Source: Coleofasciculus sp. FACHB-1120
Lineage (GTDB): Bacteria > Cyanobacteriota > Cyanobacteriia > Cyanobacteriales > FACHB-T130
Length of the DNA stretch: 64,000 nucleotides
Assembly (NCBI RefSeq): GCF_014698845.1
Contig: NZ_JACJTV010000007.1
Span: 124,001 to 188,000, forward strand
Direction: 5' to 3'
A model generated the notes under the pieces. It worked only from the letters and a program-made list of their open reading frames with translations, made no database searches and had not been told where the DNA came from. The position numbers and the translations under genes are program-made. Positions 44,888-55,600 of this stretch are shown piece after piece (position 1 is the stretch's first letter; every line of letters begins with the position of its first letter).

Positions 44888-45724
44888 ATGACAGATACTA
44901 ATTTGCAGAAATGGGTGCAAAAGTTATGGGGTGATGAGCCAATTGCTGAGGAATTGCAACCATTAATTAAGCGATTAATTACTCCAATCGTTGTAGAACT
45001 GGAACATATGCAACAGATCCATGAATGGTTGGATATGCAGCGCCTATCGAAACAGCCAGGGCGAATTGTGGCTCCTCCACGAGCAGGTAAGTCTATCACT
45101 TGCGATGTTTACAGGTTGCTAAATAAGCCACAGAAAAAACCAGGTAGGCGAGATATTGTACCCGTTTTGTATTTGCAAGCCCCTGGAGATTGTTCCGTAG
45201 GAGAATTATTAGGATTAATTCTTGAGCTTCTTAAGTATGGTGCAACTACGGGGAAAGTAACCGAACTTAGAAAAAGGGTTCAACGGGTTCTGAAGGAATC
45301 TCAGGTAGAGATGATTATTATTGATGAAGCCAATTTCCTTAAGCTGAATACGTTCAGCGAAATTGCCCGTATTTATGATTTGTTAAAAATTTCGATTATT
45401 CTGGTGGGTACAGATGGACTAGATAATTTAATCAAGCGAAATGAGTATATTCACGATCGCTTCATAGAGTGTTACCGCTTTGATGTCATATCGGAAAAGA
45501 AATTTCCCAAGATGGTAGAAATATGGGAACGGGAGATTGCTGACTTACCAGTGCCATCGAATCTTAACAGAGAAGAAACTTTAAAGCCTTTGTATACAAA
45601 AACAGGAGGTAAACTTGGTTTGCTAGATAAAGTAATCCGAAAAGCAGCAATTTTATCTTTAAAGAAAGGGTTGAAATCTATTGATAAAGCTACATTGCAT
45701 GAAGTGCTGGAGCGATTTGAGTAG
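44888..45724 (+). CDS. tnsC: TnsC-type AAA+ transposition regulator
   Basis: 278 aa (ShTnsC is 276). Walker A APPRAGKS (K68), Walker B MIIIDEAN (D146, E147), and sensor-1-type ILVGTDGLD. In V-K CASTs TnsC forms helical filaments on DNA that bridge the target complex to TnsB. The Walker A carries Pro-Pro-Arg in place of the usual variable residues, an unusual but functional-looking loop. It starts 96 bp after tnsB, and its TAG stop overlaps the GTG start of tniQ by one base. Confidence 0.92.
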   Translation: MTDTNLQKWVQKLWGDEPIAEELQPLIKRLITPIVVELEHMQQIHEWLDMQRLSKQPGRIVAPPRAGKSITCDVYRLLNKPQKKPGRRDIVPVLYLQAPGDCSVGELLGLILELLKYGATTGKVTELRKRVQRVLKESQVEMIIIDEANFLKLNTFSEIARIYDLLKISIILVGTDGLDNLIKRNEYIHDRFIECYRFDVISEKKFPKMVEIWEREIADLPVPSNLNREETLKPLYTKTGGKLGLLDKVIRKAAILSLKKGLKSIDKATLHEVLERFE

Positions 45725-46242
45725 TGGAAACAGTTGAGGATAAACCTTGGTTTTTCCAAGTAGAACCTTTAGAAGGCGAAAGTATCAGCCATTTTTTAGG
45801 ACGCTTTCGCCGGGATAATTATTTGACTCCTGGGGAATTAGGTAAACTGGCAGGCATTGGTTGGGTTGTCGGACGATGGGAAAAGTTTTACTTGAATCCC
45901 TTTCCTACAAAGCAAGAGTTAGAGGCTTTAGCCTCTATAGTGGGGGTGGAGATTGAAAGGCTGTATCAAATGCTGCCCTCGCAGGGTGTGGTAATGCAGC
46001 TTAAACCGATTCGTTTATGTGCAGCTTGTTATGGGGAGAACCCCTATCATCGGCTTGAGTGGCAGTTTAAGGAGCGATGGGGATGCGATCGCCACCAGTT
46101 GCGTTTGTTAGCAAAATGCACTAACTGTGAAACACCGTTCCCGGTTCCTGCGTTGTGGGTACACGGTGAATGTCCGCATTGTTTTCTGCCGTTTGCAACA
46201 ATGGCGAAACGTCAAAAACTTTTGACAAGATGTGATAAATAG
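45724..46242 (+). CDS. tniQ: Short TniQ (type V-K CAST family)
   Basis: 172 aa, GTG start. Short single-domain TniQ: VEPLEGESISHFLGRFRRDN, RWEKFYLNPFPTKQELEALA, then zinc-binding CAACYGENPYHRLEWQF, CDRHQLRLLAKCTNC and CPHC. The size (ShTniQ is about 167 aa) and these motifs are those of Cas12k-associated TniQ, not of the longer TnsD/TniQ proteins that bind a fixed DNA site by themselves. In V-K elements TniQ caps the TnsC filament at the Cas12k R-loop, so this predicts a Cas12k partner. Confidence 0.92.
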   Translation: METVEDKPWFFQVEPLEGESISHFLGRFRRDNYLTPGELGKLAGIGWVVGRWEKFYLNPFPTKQELEALASIVGVEIERLYQMLPSQGVVMQLKPIRLCAACYGENPYHRLEWQFKERWGCDRHQLRLLAKCTNCETPFPVPALWVHGECPHCFLPFATMAKRQKLLTRCDK

Positions 46243-46322
46243 TTGAGTGCAATCCCTGAATAAAGATTGAGCAAAATCAGCGAGCATAAGGAGCTGCCTG
46301 GATTTATGATCCAGTAGCAGCA

Positions 46323-47195
46323 ATGCCGTCGGAGAGGATAATGGATCTTTGTGTGCGAGAACAACAGCAAGAATGTTTGGAAACTGACCCGCGATTCCCG
46401 ATTATGGAACTCTTGGGTCAGATTCGAGATACTTCTCCAGCTTCGTCTCGCAATACCTCTAATGGGGCGTTGGTAGGGGAGAGTTATACTCTCTTCAGTG
46501 CTGTTAGAAACGGATTGCCTCTATCCGACGTGCGTGCCAGCGTAGTGGCAGGAGAGGTGATTCAGAAGCGTTCCTACCAAACTCGTCGAAAAATTTGGGA
46601 TGCGATCTCGCGTCGGTATCTTTCGGTGTGCGCTAAGTGGGTGGGGGGTTCCCTGGCTGAGGCTAGTGAGTCGGGATTACAATCAGCAGAGTACCTTTCT
46701 CTGGCATATCTATACTTTGCTCTGCGCGATCGCTTAGTGTTTGATTTTGTAACCCAGGTAGTTTCGGATAAGTGGCAGCGACAGGCAACGGCAATCGATC
46801 GCTATGATGTGCTGGATTTTTTAAAACAACAGGCTGATGAATTCCCTCAGATTAATCGATGGCGCGAAAGTACGCTTCAAAAACTGGCAAGTAATGCCCT
46901 GTCTTCGCTTAGGGATTTTGGTGTTCTTAGAGGCATTCGGAAAAAGTACATCCAACGACCAACGATTGCTTCAGAAACAGTTTTCCATCTGTTGTGCATT
47001 CTCATGGCAGAAGGTCTGAGGGGACAAGCTATCTTGTCAGCACCAGATTGGCGGCTGTTTCTCTGGTCTGAAACGGAGGTAGCCAGCGCTTTAAGCGAAC
47101 TTGCCCAAAAACGGTGGATCAGGTTTGAAAGAGTGGGTAGAACCGTCATTCTAGAGATGATACGGATGCCGGAGGTTCCCAATGAGCCAAAGTAG
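46323..47195 (+). CDS. brxA: BrxA-like protein (DUF1819)
   Basis: 290 aa. Helical protein with the pattern of DUF1819: YxLFSAVRNGLPLSDVR, QKRSYQTRRKIWDAISRRY, LSLAYLYFALRDRLVFDFVTQVV and STLQKLASNALSSLRDFGVLRG. The N-terminus (about 40 residues) is longer than usual, so a start at 46341 is possible. BrxA is a small DNA-binding component of type 1 BREX. First gene of the defence operon, 80 bp after tniQ; a small hairpin (46298-46314) lies in the gap. Confidence 0.78.
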   Translation: MPSERIMDLCVREQQQECLETDPRFPIMELLGQIRDTSPASSRNTSNGALVGESYTLFSAVRNGLPLSDVRASVVAGEVIQKRSYQTRRKIWDAISRRYLSVCAKWVGGSLAEASESGLQSAEYLSLAYLYFALRDRLVFDFVTQVVSDKWQRQATAIDRYDVLDFLKQQADEFPQINRWRESTLQKLASNALSSLRDFGVLRGIRKKYIQRPTIASETVFHLLCILMAEGLRGQAILSAPDWRLFLWSETEVASALSELAQKRWIRFERVGRTVILEMIRMPEVPNEPK

Positions 47196-47745
47196 GGATT
47201 GGCAGGGAACGTTGCGGGAGGCTGTTGAACAAATCAAAACCCGATACGAGTTTATTGGTCGTCAGACAGGTGCGTCGTTTTTAGGAGTCGTCTATCCGCC
47301 AGAGGTGGAATCGGCAGTCTTAAGAGAGTGGACAACGCTAACAAGTGGACTGGGATCGGAGTTTGACGTTAGAACCGTAGATGTTCTAGCGGTCACCATG
47401 TCAGTGGTTGATGAATTGGGTAGTGAGGCGATCGCAGACACACTTGCTGCTCCGATGCCCGGTTCTAACCCGGAAGCTGAGTTGGGTCAGATGTGGGTGA
47501 GGGCAGTAGTCGAGCAGGTCAAGCAAGTTTTGTCCCAGCCATCTACTACCAAGCTTGTAGTGGTGTTGGAGCATTTGAGCGCTCTTTATCCAGTAACAAG
47601 CCCCCAGGCGGTGATGAAAACTCTGGAGGAAGGTGGAGTAGAGGGACTAGTGGTTTTTTTGATTCCTGGCAGGCTTAAAAGCAGAAACGTGTACTTTTTC
47701 ATCAATCAACGGGAACACTCTATGTATAGAGGTGACCTTATTTAA
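47182..47745 (+). CDS. brxB: BrxB-like protein (DUF1788)
   Basis: 187 aa. The C-terminal part (KLVVVLEHLSALYPVTSPQ and GLVVFLIPGRLKSRNVYFF, then HSMYRGDLI) fits DUF1788, whose members end in a YYRA-like motif. Overlaps brxA by 14 bp, so translation is coupled. Its biochemical role in BREX is not established; it is required for defence in the systems studied. Confidence 0.78.
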   Translation: MSQSRDWQGTLREAVEQIKTRYEFIGRQTGASFLGVVYPPEVESAVLREWTTLTSGLGSEFDVRTVDVLAVTMSVVDELGSEAIADTLAAPMPGSNPEAELGQMWVRAVVEQVKQVLSQPSTTKLVVVLEHLSALYPVTSPQAVMKTLEEGGVEGLVVFLIPGRLKSRNVYFFINQREHSMYRGDLI

Positions 47746-47768
47746 AACAGGAGTCCTAAAGGGCGGCT

Positions 47769-50700
47769 ATGCGAATTCGAGAAATATTTCAAACTCCCGT
47801 TGAGGAAGATATTGAACCCGTTGTTAAAGTGGGGGAACGCCAAGATGACACGAAGCTAGCCGCTGAAATTGGTAGCTATGTTGTTACACCAACCATCGAA
47901 CGCTATATCGATGACTTGCTGGAACATTATACTGATACGTTACGGTTAAAGACTGGTGAAATCGGTGTCTGGATCTCTGGCTATTTTGGTTCAGGAAAGT
48001 CCTACTTTGCCAAGATTGCAGCACTTCTGATTGAAAACCCTATCCTTGACGGTTACTCAGCCTCTGAGCGATTTAAAGCTCGGATCGTTAACGCTCCAAG
48101 GCAAGCTTCCATTACAGCGAGTCTTTCCCGGCTTCCCCAATGCGATACGCAAGTGTTAGCGTTCAATATCAATGCGTTAACTGAAGGTGAAACGACGCCG
48201 ACGCCCCTGCCTAAGATCTTGCTATCTCAGTATTACCTCGCCAAAGGATACGGAACCAATTTAGTTTATGCCCGTGTCATTGAGGCAGAACTGGACAAGC
48301 GAGGCAAGCTGTCTGAGCTTCACAGCACCATCGAACGGCTGGCAAAGAAACCTTGGCAAGAACTGCAAAAGAATCTAGCTTATCACTCGAAACATCTTTA
48401 TCAGGCAGTTTGTGAAGTAGCCCCCGATGCCTTTTCTTCACCACAAGAGGTGGAAAAAGCACTGACGATAGCACAACAGGGAGACCTCTACAATATTCAG
48501 TTTTTTGTCCAAACTGTCCTTGATGAGCTAGAAACCCGTCAGCGGGATTTGGGGAAACCCTGCCGTCTAGTGCTGGTTTTAGATGAAACTGGGCAGTGGA
48601 TTGGGGAGGATAGGGATCGCCTTAATCACCTACAAGCCCTCATTGAGGAAGCGGCAGAGAAAGCTCAGGGCAAGATTTGGGTGTTTGTGACCACTCATGA
48701 AGATATGGGAGCTGTGCTTCAAAATGCTCGTACACGTCCAGCCGATATCAAAAGACTCGAAGGGCGATTTCGCTTCAAATTTAGTTTGACGACAGAAAAT
48801 ATCGAACTCGTTTTAGAAGATAGGATTTTTAGAAAAAATTTGGCTGGGAAAAATGCCGTAATAGAAGCTTATAACGAGAATCCAGGAATTCTGCGTGATT
48901 TGGGAGAGTTGAAAAATACCAGTCAGAAATTGCCAGAATGTAGCGAGGAGCGGTTTACAACCTTTTATCCGTTTCTGCCTTACCAAATTCATTTGATTCC
49001 AGAAGTGGTCAAAAGCTTGCGACGTGCAGGGGGTCGTGGAGAGGAATTATCGGGTTCAACCAGAACACTCATAGGAATTACTCAGGATATTTTACGTAAG
49101 GGACGACGTACTTATCTCGATCAAACTGTTGGAGAAATCGTTTCTTTTGATGAAATCTACAGTAACTTGTCTATAGCTGGAGATCAGCAAGTAGAAGTAA
49201 CCCCGGATGTCCGGCGAGAGATGGGACGGATTGAGAGGGATGTTCTAGGGGCAACTACCTTAACGCGCCGAGTAGCTGAGGTACTCTACTTAATTCGTGA
49301 CATTGCTTTTATCCCTAAAACGATTGATAATCTTGCTCGTTTGCTAGCCGAACACACCACAGATGACCTGACTTCGATTAGTAACTGGGTAAAACCAGAA
49401 CTAGACAAGCTGATAAAGGCGAAAATGGTTGCCAAGCTTGGTGAAGAGTATGAGTTCTTGACGGGTGAGCGGCGCACATTTGAGGAAGAAGTGGGGGGTG
49501 AATCGGGAGAACTTCGAGTTCCTGATTTAGAAAAAGGATTAGCTAAATTTGCCAGTGCAGATGTTTTGGGATTTCCCAAAATTCCGTTTAAGGGAACAGA
49601 ATTTCCGATCAAGATTTACTTTGACGATAATTTAGTCAGCAAAGATGGGTTTGTCGAGCTTCGAGTTTATTCTCCGCTAGCTGCGTTCTCAACCAATGTT
49701 GCTGAGTTAGAAAATCAAAGCCTTAACTCCGAAGCAAAACAAACCGTTTTTGTCTTGTGCGATCGCGTTGCTGGATTTGATGAGCAATTGCGCTATTACT
49801 TAGCGATGCAAGCGGTTGTCGATCGCTGGAAGGGCGATCCGTACAAGTCTGAGGAGGCGCGGAAATTAGCCTCCGAGCGCGAGTCCAATGACTTGAAGAA
49901 GCTGCGAGGGCATGTGCAAAAAGGTATTCAAGAGGGACTCAGACAAGCACGCATCGTTTTCCGGGGCGCAACGCGCACGGTTTCCGCTAGAGCGGGACAG
50001 AAGCCAGGAGAAGCGGTACGGGCGGAAGTCGCAGCGTTTTTTCCCACGCTGTACCCGAAATATGAGAAGGTTACTGTTCGCATTATCAATGAAGGCAAAG
50101 CGATCGCAGATGTCTTGAACGGTTCTAAGAACCTCAGTGCTGACGTTCAGGAACTGAAGATTTTTGATAAAGCCGGACAAATCGATTTGCAATGTCCGTT
50201 GCTCGATACGATTCGTGTCTTTCTTTTAGCTCGTCAGAGTCAAAATGAGCGGACGCTGGGGAGAGATTTGTTGGATGAGTTTGTTAAGCCTCCTTATGGT
50301 TGGGATGGAAATGCGGTTCGCGTGGGGGTAGCAGCCCTTGTTCGGGCGGGAGCCATGCGGGTTCTAATTAATAAGAAGGCTTACACGAATCCCGTAGATG
50401 CTGAACTCCAGAATGCCCTAAGAAACAGCCGCAGCTTTAACACAGTAGATCTGGTTCTAGAAGAGACTGAGCTTAACCCGGACGTTTTGACCGATGTCCG
50501 CAAGATATTGTTTAAGTTAACGGGAAATCGCAAGGTTGACGAGACTCCTGCGGCACTCTCGGAGGAGATGGAGAAATTTGGTACGGAGATTTTAGAGAAG
50601 GCTACAGCAGCAGCACTTTGGGCAGAACCAGCGAAACTGCCCTTACCTGCTGATTTCCAGCAGGGGAAAGATGTGTTTGACAAGATTTTAGCATTATCTA

Positions 50701-51473
50701 ACCCAATGCATCGGGTGAATGAAATTCACGTTCATCAAGAGCATCTGAAAACGTATGCCAATGCAATTGTGCGAGTGTCTGACTTTGTGGAGAAATGGCG
50801 CAAGGCATTTACAGAAATGCGTGATTTTGCCGCATCTATTACTACGGTTGACTATCGACTCCCCAAAAATAGCACCAGTGCTGCTTTTCTAAGTAACTGG
50901 AAGACAGCGATCGCAGATGCCACGATTACAGACAGCTCGGTTTGGAAGGGCTTACAAAATGACCAAGCCGCAGCCCTTTTGGATTGGAAAAAAATCCTTA
51001 ATGATTGGCGCAATGAGGCGCGAACTCTCGCGCAGGAAGCCATTGACCAATTGCCCCAAAAGCTAGCTGACAACAATTTATCCGTTGATGAACTGCAAGA
51101 CTCCCTGGCTTCAGAACTCAATCAGTTTCTTGCCGCGCTGGATGAAAATAAGGAAGTTGCTCATATTGCCTCACTTTCAGACCAGGCGAGAAGTTTAATT
51201 CGTAAGTTAGAGGCAGCGATTGAGGAAGAACGGCTCTCTCGTGTCCCTAAAACACCAACAGAAGAAACCAAGCCGACTCAGCCAGTTAATTGGGTACCCG
51301 ATACCAAGAATGGCAATGATCCAAACCAGTCATCGTTTAAGTTGATTCGCGTTCCAGAGGTTGCCAAGAAAACTCGGATTAAGACGGTGGAAGAATGGGA
51401 ACAGGTGCGAGATGCGCTGGATGCAGCCGTGAGGCAGGAACTGGAAAACGGGAATGAAGTGGAGTTGGGATGA
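47769..51473 (+). CDS. brxC: BREX P-loop ATPase BrxC
   Basis: 1234 aa. The N-terminal leader MRIREIFQTPVEEDIEPVVK and the Walker A WISGYFGSGKSYFAK (K77) are standard for BrxC/PglY-type proteins; VLVLDETGQWIGED around residues 270-283 is the Walker B region. The long C-terminal half is helical with coiled-coil stretches. BrxC is the large ATPase core of BREX and is needed for blocking phage replication. It is preceded by AACAGGAGTCC and overlaps the fic start by 4 bp. Confidence 0.92.
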   Translation: MRIREIFQTPVEEDIEPVVKVGERQDDTKLAAEIGSYVVTPTIERYIDDLLEHYTDTLRLKTGEIGVWISGYFGSGKSYFAKIAALLIENPILDGYSASERFKARIVNAPRQASITASLSRLPQCDTQVLAFNINALTEGETTPTPLPKILLSQYYLAKGYGTNLVYARVIEAELDKRGKLSELHSTIERLAKKPWQELQKNLAYHSKHLYQAVCEVAPDAFSSPQEVEKALTIAQQGDLYNIQFFVQTVLDELETRQRDLGKPCRLVLVLDETGQWIGEDRDRLNHLQALIEEAAEKAQGKIWVFVTTHEDMGAVLQNARTRPADIKRLEGRFRFKFSLTTENIELVLEDRIFRKNLAGKNAVIEAYNENPGILRDLGELKNTSQKLPECSEERFTTFYPFLPYQIHLIPEVVKSLRRAGGRGEELSGSTRTLIGITQDILRKGRRTYLDQTVGEIVSFDEIYSNLSIAGDQQVEVTPDVRREMGRIERDVLGATTLTRRVAEVLYLIRDIAFIPKTIDNLARLLAEHTTDDLTSISNWVKPELDKLIKAKMVAKLGEEYEFLTGERRTFEEEVGGESGELRVPDLEKGLAKFASADVLGFPKIPFKGTEFPIKIYFDDNLVSKDGFVELRVYSPLAAFSTNVAELENQSLNSEAKQTVFVLCDRVAGFDEQLRYYLAMQAVVDRWKGDPYKSEEARKLASERESNDLKKLRGHVQKGIQEGLRQARIVFRGATRTVSARAGQKPGEAVRAEVAAFFPTLYPKYEKVTVRIINEGKAIADVLNGSKNLSADVQELKIFDKAGQIDLQCPLLDTIRVFLLARQSQNERTLGRDLLDEFVKPPYGWDGNAVRVGVAALVRAGAMRVLINKKAYTNPVDAELQNALRNSRSFNTVDLVLEETELNPDVLTDVRKILFKLTGNRKVDETPAALSEEMEKFGTEILEKATAAALWAEPAKLPLPADFQQGKDVFDKILALSNPMHRVNEIHVHQEHLKTYANAIVRVSDFVEKWRKAFTEMRDFAASITTVDYRLPKNSTSAAFLSNWKTAIADATITDSSVWKGLQNDQAAALLDWKKILNDWRNEARTLAQEAIDQLPQKLADNNLSVDELQDSLASELNQFLAALDENKEVAHIASLSDQARSLIRKLEAAIEEERLSRVPKTPTEETKPTQPVNWVPDTKNGNDPNQSSFKLIRVPEVAKKTRIKTVEEWEQVRDALDAAVRQELENGNEVELG

Positions 51474-52513
51474 AGTCATTTGAACAAGGCTTCATTGAAC
51501 AACCGCCGATTACCCAACAGCTCCTTCAGACGATTCGCCTGATTGGGGAATATAAAGGTAAGCAGGAGTTGTTCAAAGAGCAAGCCCCCCAAGCCCTGGA
51601 AACCTTGCGTCAAGCTGCCGTTATTCAGAGTACTGAGTCTTCTAACCGCATAGAAGGCATCACTGCCCCTTTGGAACGCATCAAGCAATTGGTGGCTGAG
51701 AAAACGACGCCCCGCGATCGCTCGGAACAGGAAATAGCTGGCTACCGGGATGTGTTAAACACAATTCACGCCAGCTATGCTCATATCCCGTTTACTACGG
51801 GTGTAGTTTTACAACTACATCGCGATCTTTACCAGTTTTCAGTGCCTCAGGGTGGACGCTGGAAGACGGCTAATAATGAAATTAGTGAAACTCGTCCTGA
51901 TGGCACGAAATTTCTGAGATTTCAGCCTGTTCCAGCCTTTGAAACTCCAGAGGCAATGGAACGCTTGCACGAACGGTTCAACTACCTTTGGCAGTCCGGT
52001 GAATTTGAGCCATTGCTGCTAATTCCTAGTTATGTTCTGGATTTCTTGTGCATTCACCCATTTTTAGATGGGAATGGGCGGATGGCTCGGCTTCTCACTT
52101 TGTTGCTGCTATACCAAGCGGGTTACGAGGTGGGACGGTTTATTAGCTTGGAGCGGATTGTGGAGGACACTAAGCAAAGCTATTACGATACGCTCTACCA
52201 GTGCTCGCAAAACTGGCATCAGGGGCAACATAGCTTATTGCCCTGGTACTCCTATTTTCTGGGAGTGGTGCTGTCGGCGTATCGGGAATTTGAGCAACGG
52301 GTTGGATTGGTTACGACTACGCGAGGGGCTAAACGGGAAATGATTCTGGATACAGTGCAGCGGTTGCCAAACCAGTTTCAATTTGCTGATTTGGAACGCG
52401 CTTGCCCCGGTGTTAGCCGTCCTACCATCAACCGAGCTTTGGCAGAGTTGCGGAAGACAAATCAAATTCGTTGTATCAAGCCTGGACGTGATGCTGTCTG
52501 GGAAAAAATATGA
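51470..52513 (+). CDS. Fic family AMPylase-like protein
   Basis: 347 aa. Fic motif HPFLDGNGRMARLLTLLLLYQAG (about residues 196-218) is intact, so NMP transfer is likely. The N-terminal SNRIEG (about 57-62) is the inhibitory (S/T)xxxE(G/N) helix of class II Fic proteins, which blocks ATP binding until relieved. The C-terminus is a winged helix (FQFADLERACPGVSRPTINRALAELRKTNQI). Such Fic-wHTH proteins often autoregulate. Its ATGA overlap with brxC shows it is an integral operon member, although Fic is not a core BREX gene. Confidence 0.88.
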   Translation: MKSFEQGFIEQPPITQQLLQTIRLIGEYKGKQELFKEQAPQALETLRQAAVIQSTESSNRIEGITAPLERIKQLVAEKTTPRDRSEQEIAGYRDVLNTIHASYAHIPFTTGVVLQLHRDLYQFSVPQGGRWKTANNEISETRPDGTKFLRFQPVPAFETPEAMERLHERFNYLWQSGEFEPLLLIPSYVLDFLCIHPFLDGNGRMARLLTLLLLYQAGYEVGRFISLERIVEDTKQSYYDTLYQCSQNWHQGQHSLLPWYSYFLGVVLSAYREFEQRVGLVTTTRGAKREMILDTVQRLPNQFQFADLERACPGVSRPTINRALAELRKTNQIRCIKPGRDAVWEKI

Positions 52514-52612
52514 TCGCGATCTAATTAATATGATCATCAAGGGTGATTGCGATCATGTTTATGGGTTACAAGCTATTCGTTACGTTATCCTCCATTGAGA
52601 AGTTTGAGTCAG

Positions 52613-55600
52613 ATGGAAGCCTCTCTGAAAAAAATCCTACGATCGCTCTCGCTAGAACTTCGCCATATTCTGGAAGGCACTTACGACGAACGGGGCAAGT
52701 TTCACGCTGGCGATTTGGAACGCCGATTAAATGAGATTGGGATTTGGCGTGATCGCACTGCGAAACCTCTTGACGAATTACCTCATTTATGCATTGAAGA
52801 TAAAGATGCGCGTCGGGTTGTTGATGCCTATATTCAATTTCGGGAAGAGGCGGGTGTCTCCCGTCAGGAGGCGGTGGCGGAGTTCTGTCTTGAGTCTGCT
52901 TATACTTGGGCAAACCGCCTGTTTGCGCTGCGCTGTATGGAGGCGCGGATGATTATCGATGAGGTAATTTTACAGAAAGATGCCTATGGGGGGCGATCGC
53001 TGGTTCACAATCGCTTTGCCCGTCGTAACCCTGAAGCTTGTGCGGGTGAGGACGATGGGTTGTTTGCCGTCTTGAGTGAGGAGTTTGTCGAGAGAGCAAC
53101 GGAGTTACCCCAGCTATTTAATCCTAAAGCACCAGCCGTCGCCCTAAGACCTTCGGTATCGGCACTGAAACGGTGTATTGCTTTGCTGTCGGGACGGGAG
53201 AGTGTTGGGGTGCAGGCACCTGCCACGGATGAGGTGTTTGAGGCACCGGATGCTTTGGGTTGGGCGTATCAGTATTGGAACGCGGAGGAGAAAAACCGAG
53301 TTTTTGAGAAGGTTCGCACCAAGAAGGGAGCGAAGATTGAGGGAGCGGATATTGTCCCGGCGACTCAATTGTACACCGAGCCTTACATGGTGAAGTTCCT
53401 GGTGCAGAATAGCTTGGGGGCGTTGTGGATGGGGATGAATCCGCAATCCAAGCTGTATGAGGATTGGGAGTATTTTGTCAAAGATGCGGATCGATCGCCT
53501 GTCGAGCATAAGTCGATTTTAGAGGTTCGCTTTCTCGATCCAGCAGTGGGTTCGGGTCATTTTCTGCTGGAGGCGTTTGACCTGTTTTATGCGATGTATG
53601 AGGAGGAGGACAGGTTAACGGAACCAGAGGAAATCTGTGCGGCGATTCTTAATCACAATCTGTATGGCATTGATATTGATGAACGGGCAGTGCAGATTGC
53701 AACGGCGGCGCTGTGGATGAAGGCGAAGGAGAAAGCGCCGGATTTGGAAGCGTCTTATTTGGATGAGTTTCGGGGACATTTAGTGGCGACGAATATTCGT
53801 CTGCCGAGGGGTAAGAATCATCTGGAGGCGTTTCTCAAGCGATACCCAGACGATGAACCGCTGCGTCCTGCACTGGAAACGGTGTTTGAAGGGTTGGCAA
53901 ATGCTCACCAACTGGGGTCATTAGTGCAGATTGAGGAGCCTGTAGAGAAGGAGTTGCGCTACCTCAAAGGCACAGAAGAATTTGAGATGAAGATGAATCT
54001 TCAGTTGGACTTATTTGAACCTGTGGTGGTTCAAGGGGAATTGCCTTTCGGGGTGGAGTCTTATGAGGATTGGCAAAAGAAGACGCTCTCCAGGTTGAAG
54101 GAACATTTTAATGCAGAGGCGGAGACGGCGGATTTATCTCAAGCGTTTTTTGGACAGTCTGCTGGGAAGGGGTTGGCGTTATTTGATTTGTTAGCAAAAC
54201 GGTATGACGTGGTAACAGCAAATCCGCCTTATATGGGGGCTAGAAATATGGAAGTAAGGCTGAAAAGCTATATCACTAAGCATTATGTTTTTGGTAAAGG
54301 TGACTTATATACTGCTTTTGTGCTTCGCTGCCGTCAATTATGTTTGCGTGGTGGAAGAGTAGGAATGATTACTCTTCATGCTTGGATGTTCCATGCTTCC
54401 TATGTCGAAATACGTCGTTTAATTCTTCAGGAAGACTGCATACATCTGATTGCACAGCTTGGACGATATGCGTTTTCAGAGGCAGATCCACCAGGATTTG
54501 CTGTTTTATTCGTTTTTTCTCCGAATCATCTTAATGGTCATATCCATGCTTTTCGCCTGTCTGCTCCTCGGTTAGCTGATGAGCAAGCTCAACTGCTAGC
54601 TAATGCAATTTCCGAAACTATTTGTACAATTTCCTATCAAACTGCTCAAGCTAATCTATTATCAGTTGCTGGATATCCATTTGTCTACTCACTACGACCT
54701 AGTTTTTTTGAGATTGTGAGGCAAAATCCTACTCTGGAACAGTATGCAGATGTAGTTGCCGGTTTACAAACTGGAGTAAATGAGAGATTTATAAGAACTG
54801 ATTGGGAAATTACAACTCTTCCAGGTTGGGTATCTTATCGAAAAGGAGGAGGTTTCTGTCGTTGGGTGGGTCTTGAGACATATAAAATTGACTGGCGCAA
54901 TGATGCGATGCAATTACGAACAAGTCCTCGTGCTCGTTTTCAAAACTCAAACTACTATTTCAAGAAGGGCTTAACCTATTCTTATATATGTCGAGGAGCG
55001 CTTAATACTCGCGTTATGGAAGGATGCGTATTTGATGTAGCGAGTATGGGGGTTTTTCCAAAAATAGAAGATTATTGTCTACCTTTATTAGGTCTTTTAA
55101 ATTCTCGCTTAGCTTCTTGGTTTCTCCGTACTATTAGCCAAAATTTAATGTTTCAGGCTGGCACGGCAAGTCAACTTCCAGTTCCTAATTCTGTTTTTAC
55201 TTGCAAAAGGCTTACAGATTTTAGTAATTATTCTTTAAAAATCAAAGAGTATATTGAATCAGTAAACCCTACAGAAGAAACATTTAATTACTGGAATTTA
55301 CTTCAATTGTTTAAAGCTCAGTTTAACTTTATAATATTAGAAACATTAATTCATACCTTAGAGGGGATGATCGAGACAGTAATTATTGACCTATATGATT
55401 TGGATTCCAATGACCAAAAACAGGTATTTGATGAGGTTGGCACTTCTCCTGGTTGGTTTTCCATCATTTCTAACTACGAAACATTACCTAAAATTCCCTC
55501 AGAACTTCCTGAAATTCTCCCAGAAATCCTCGACTACCTGCAAAAGTGCGATCGCCTCACCCTCCCTTCAGGCGAACTAACCAACCTCAAACGCCGTCTG

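Noticed and set aside
46243-46322. Transposon right end between tniQ and brxA
   Set aside because: No TTAACA/TGTCG-type site in either orientation; only a small hairpin.
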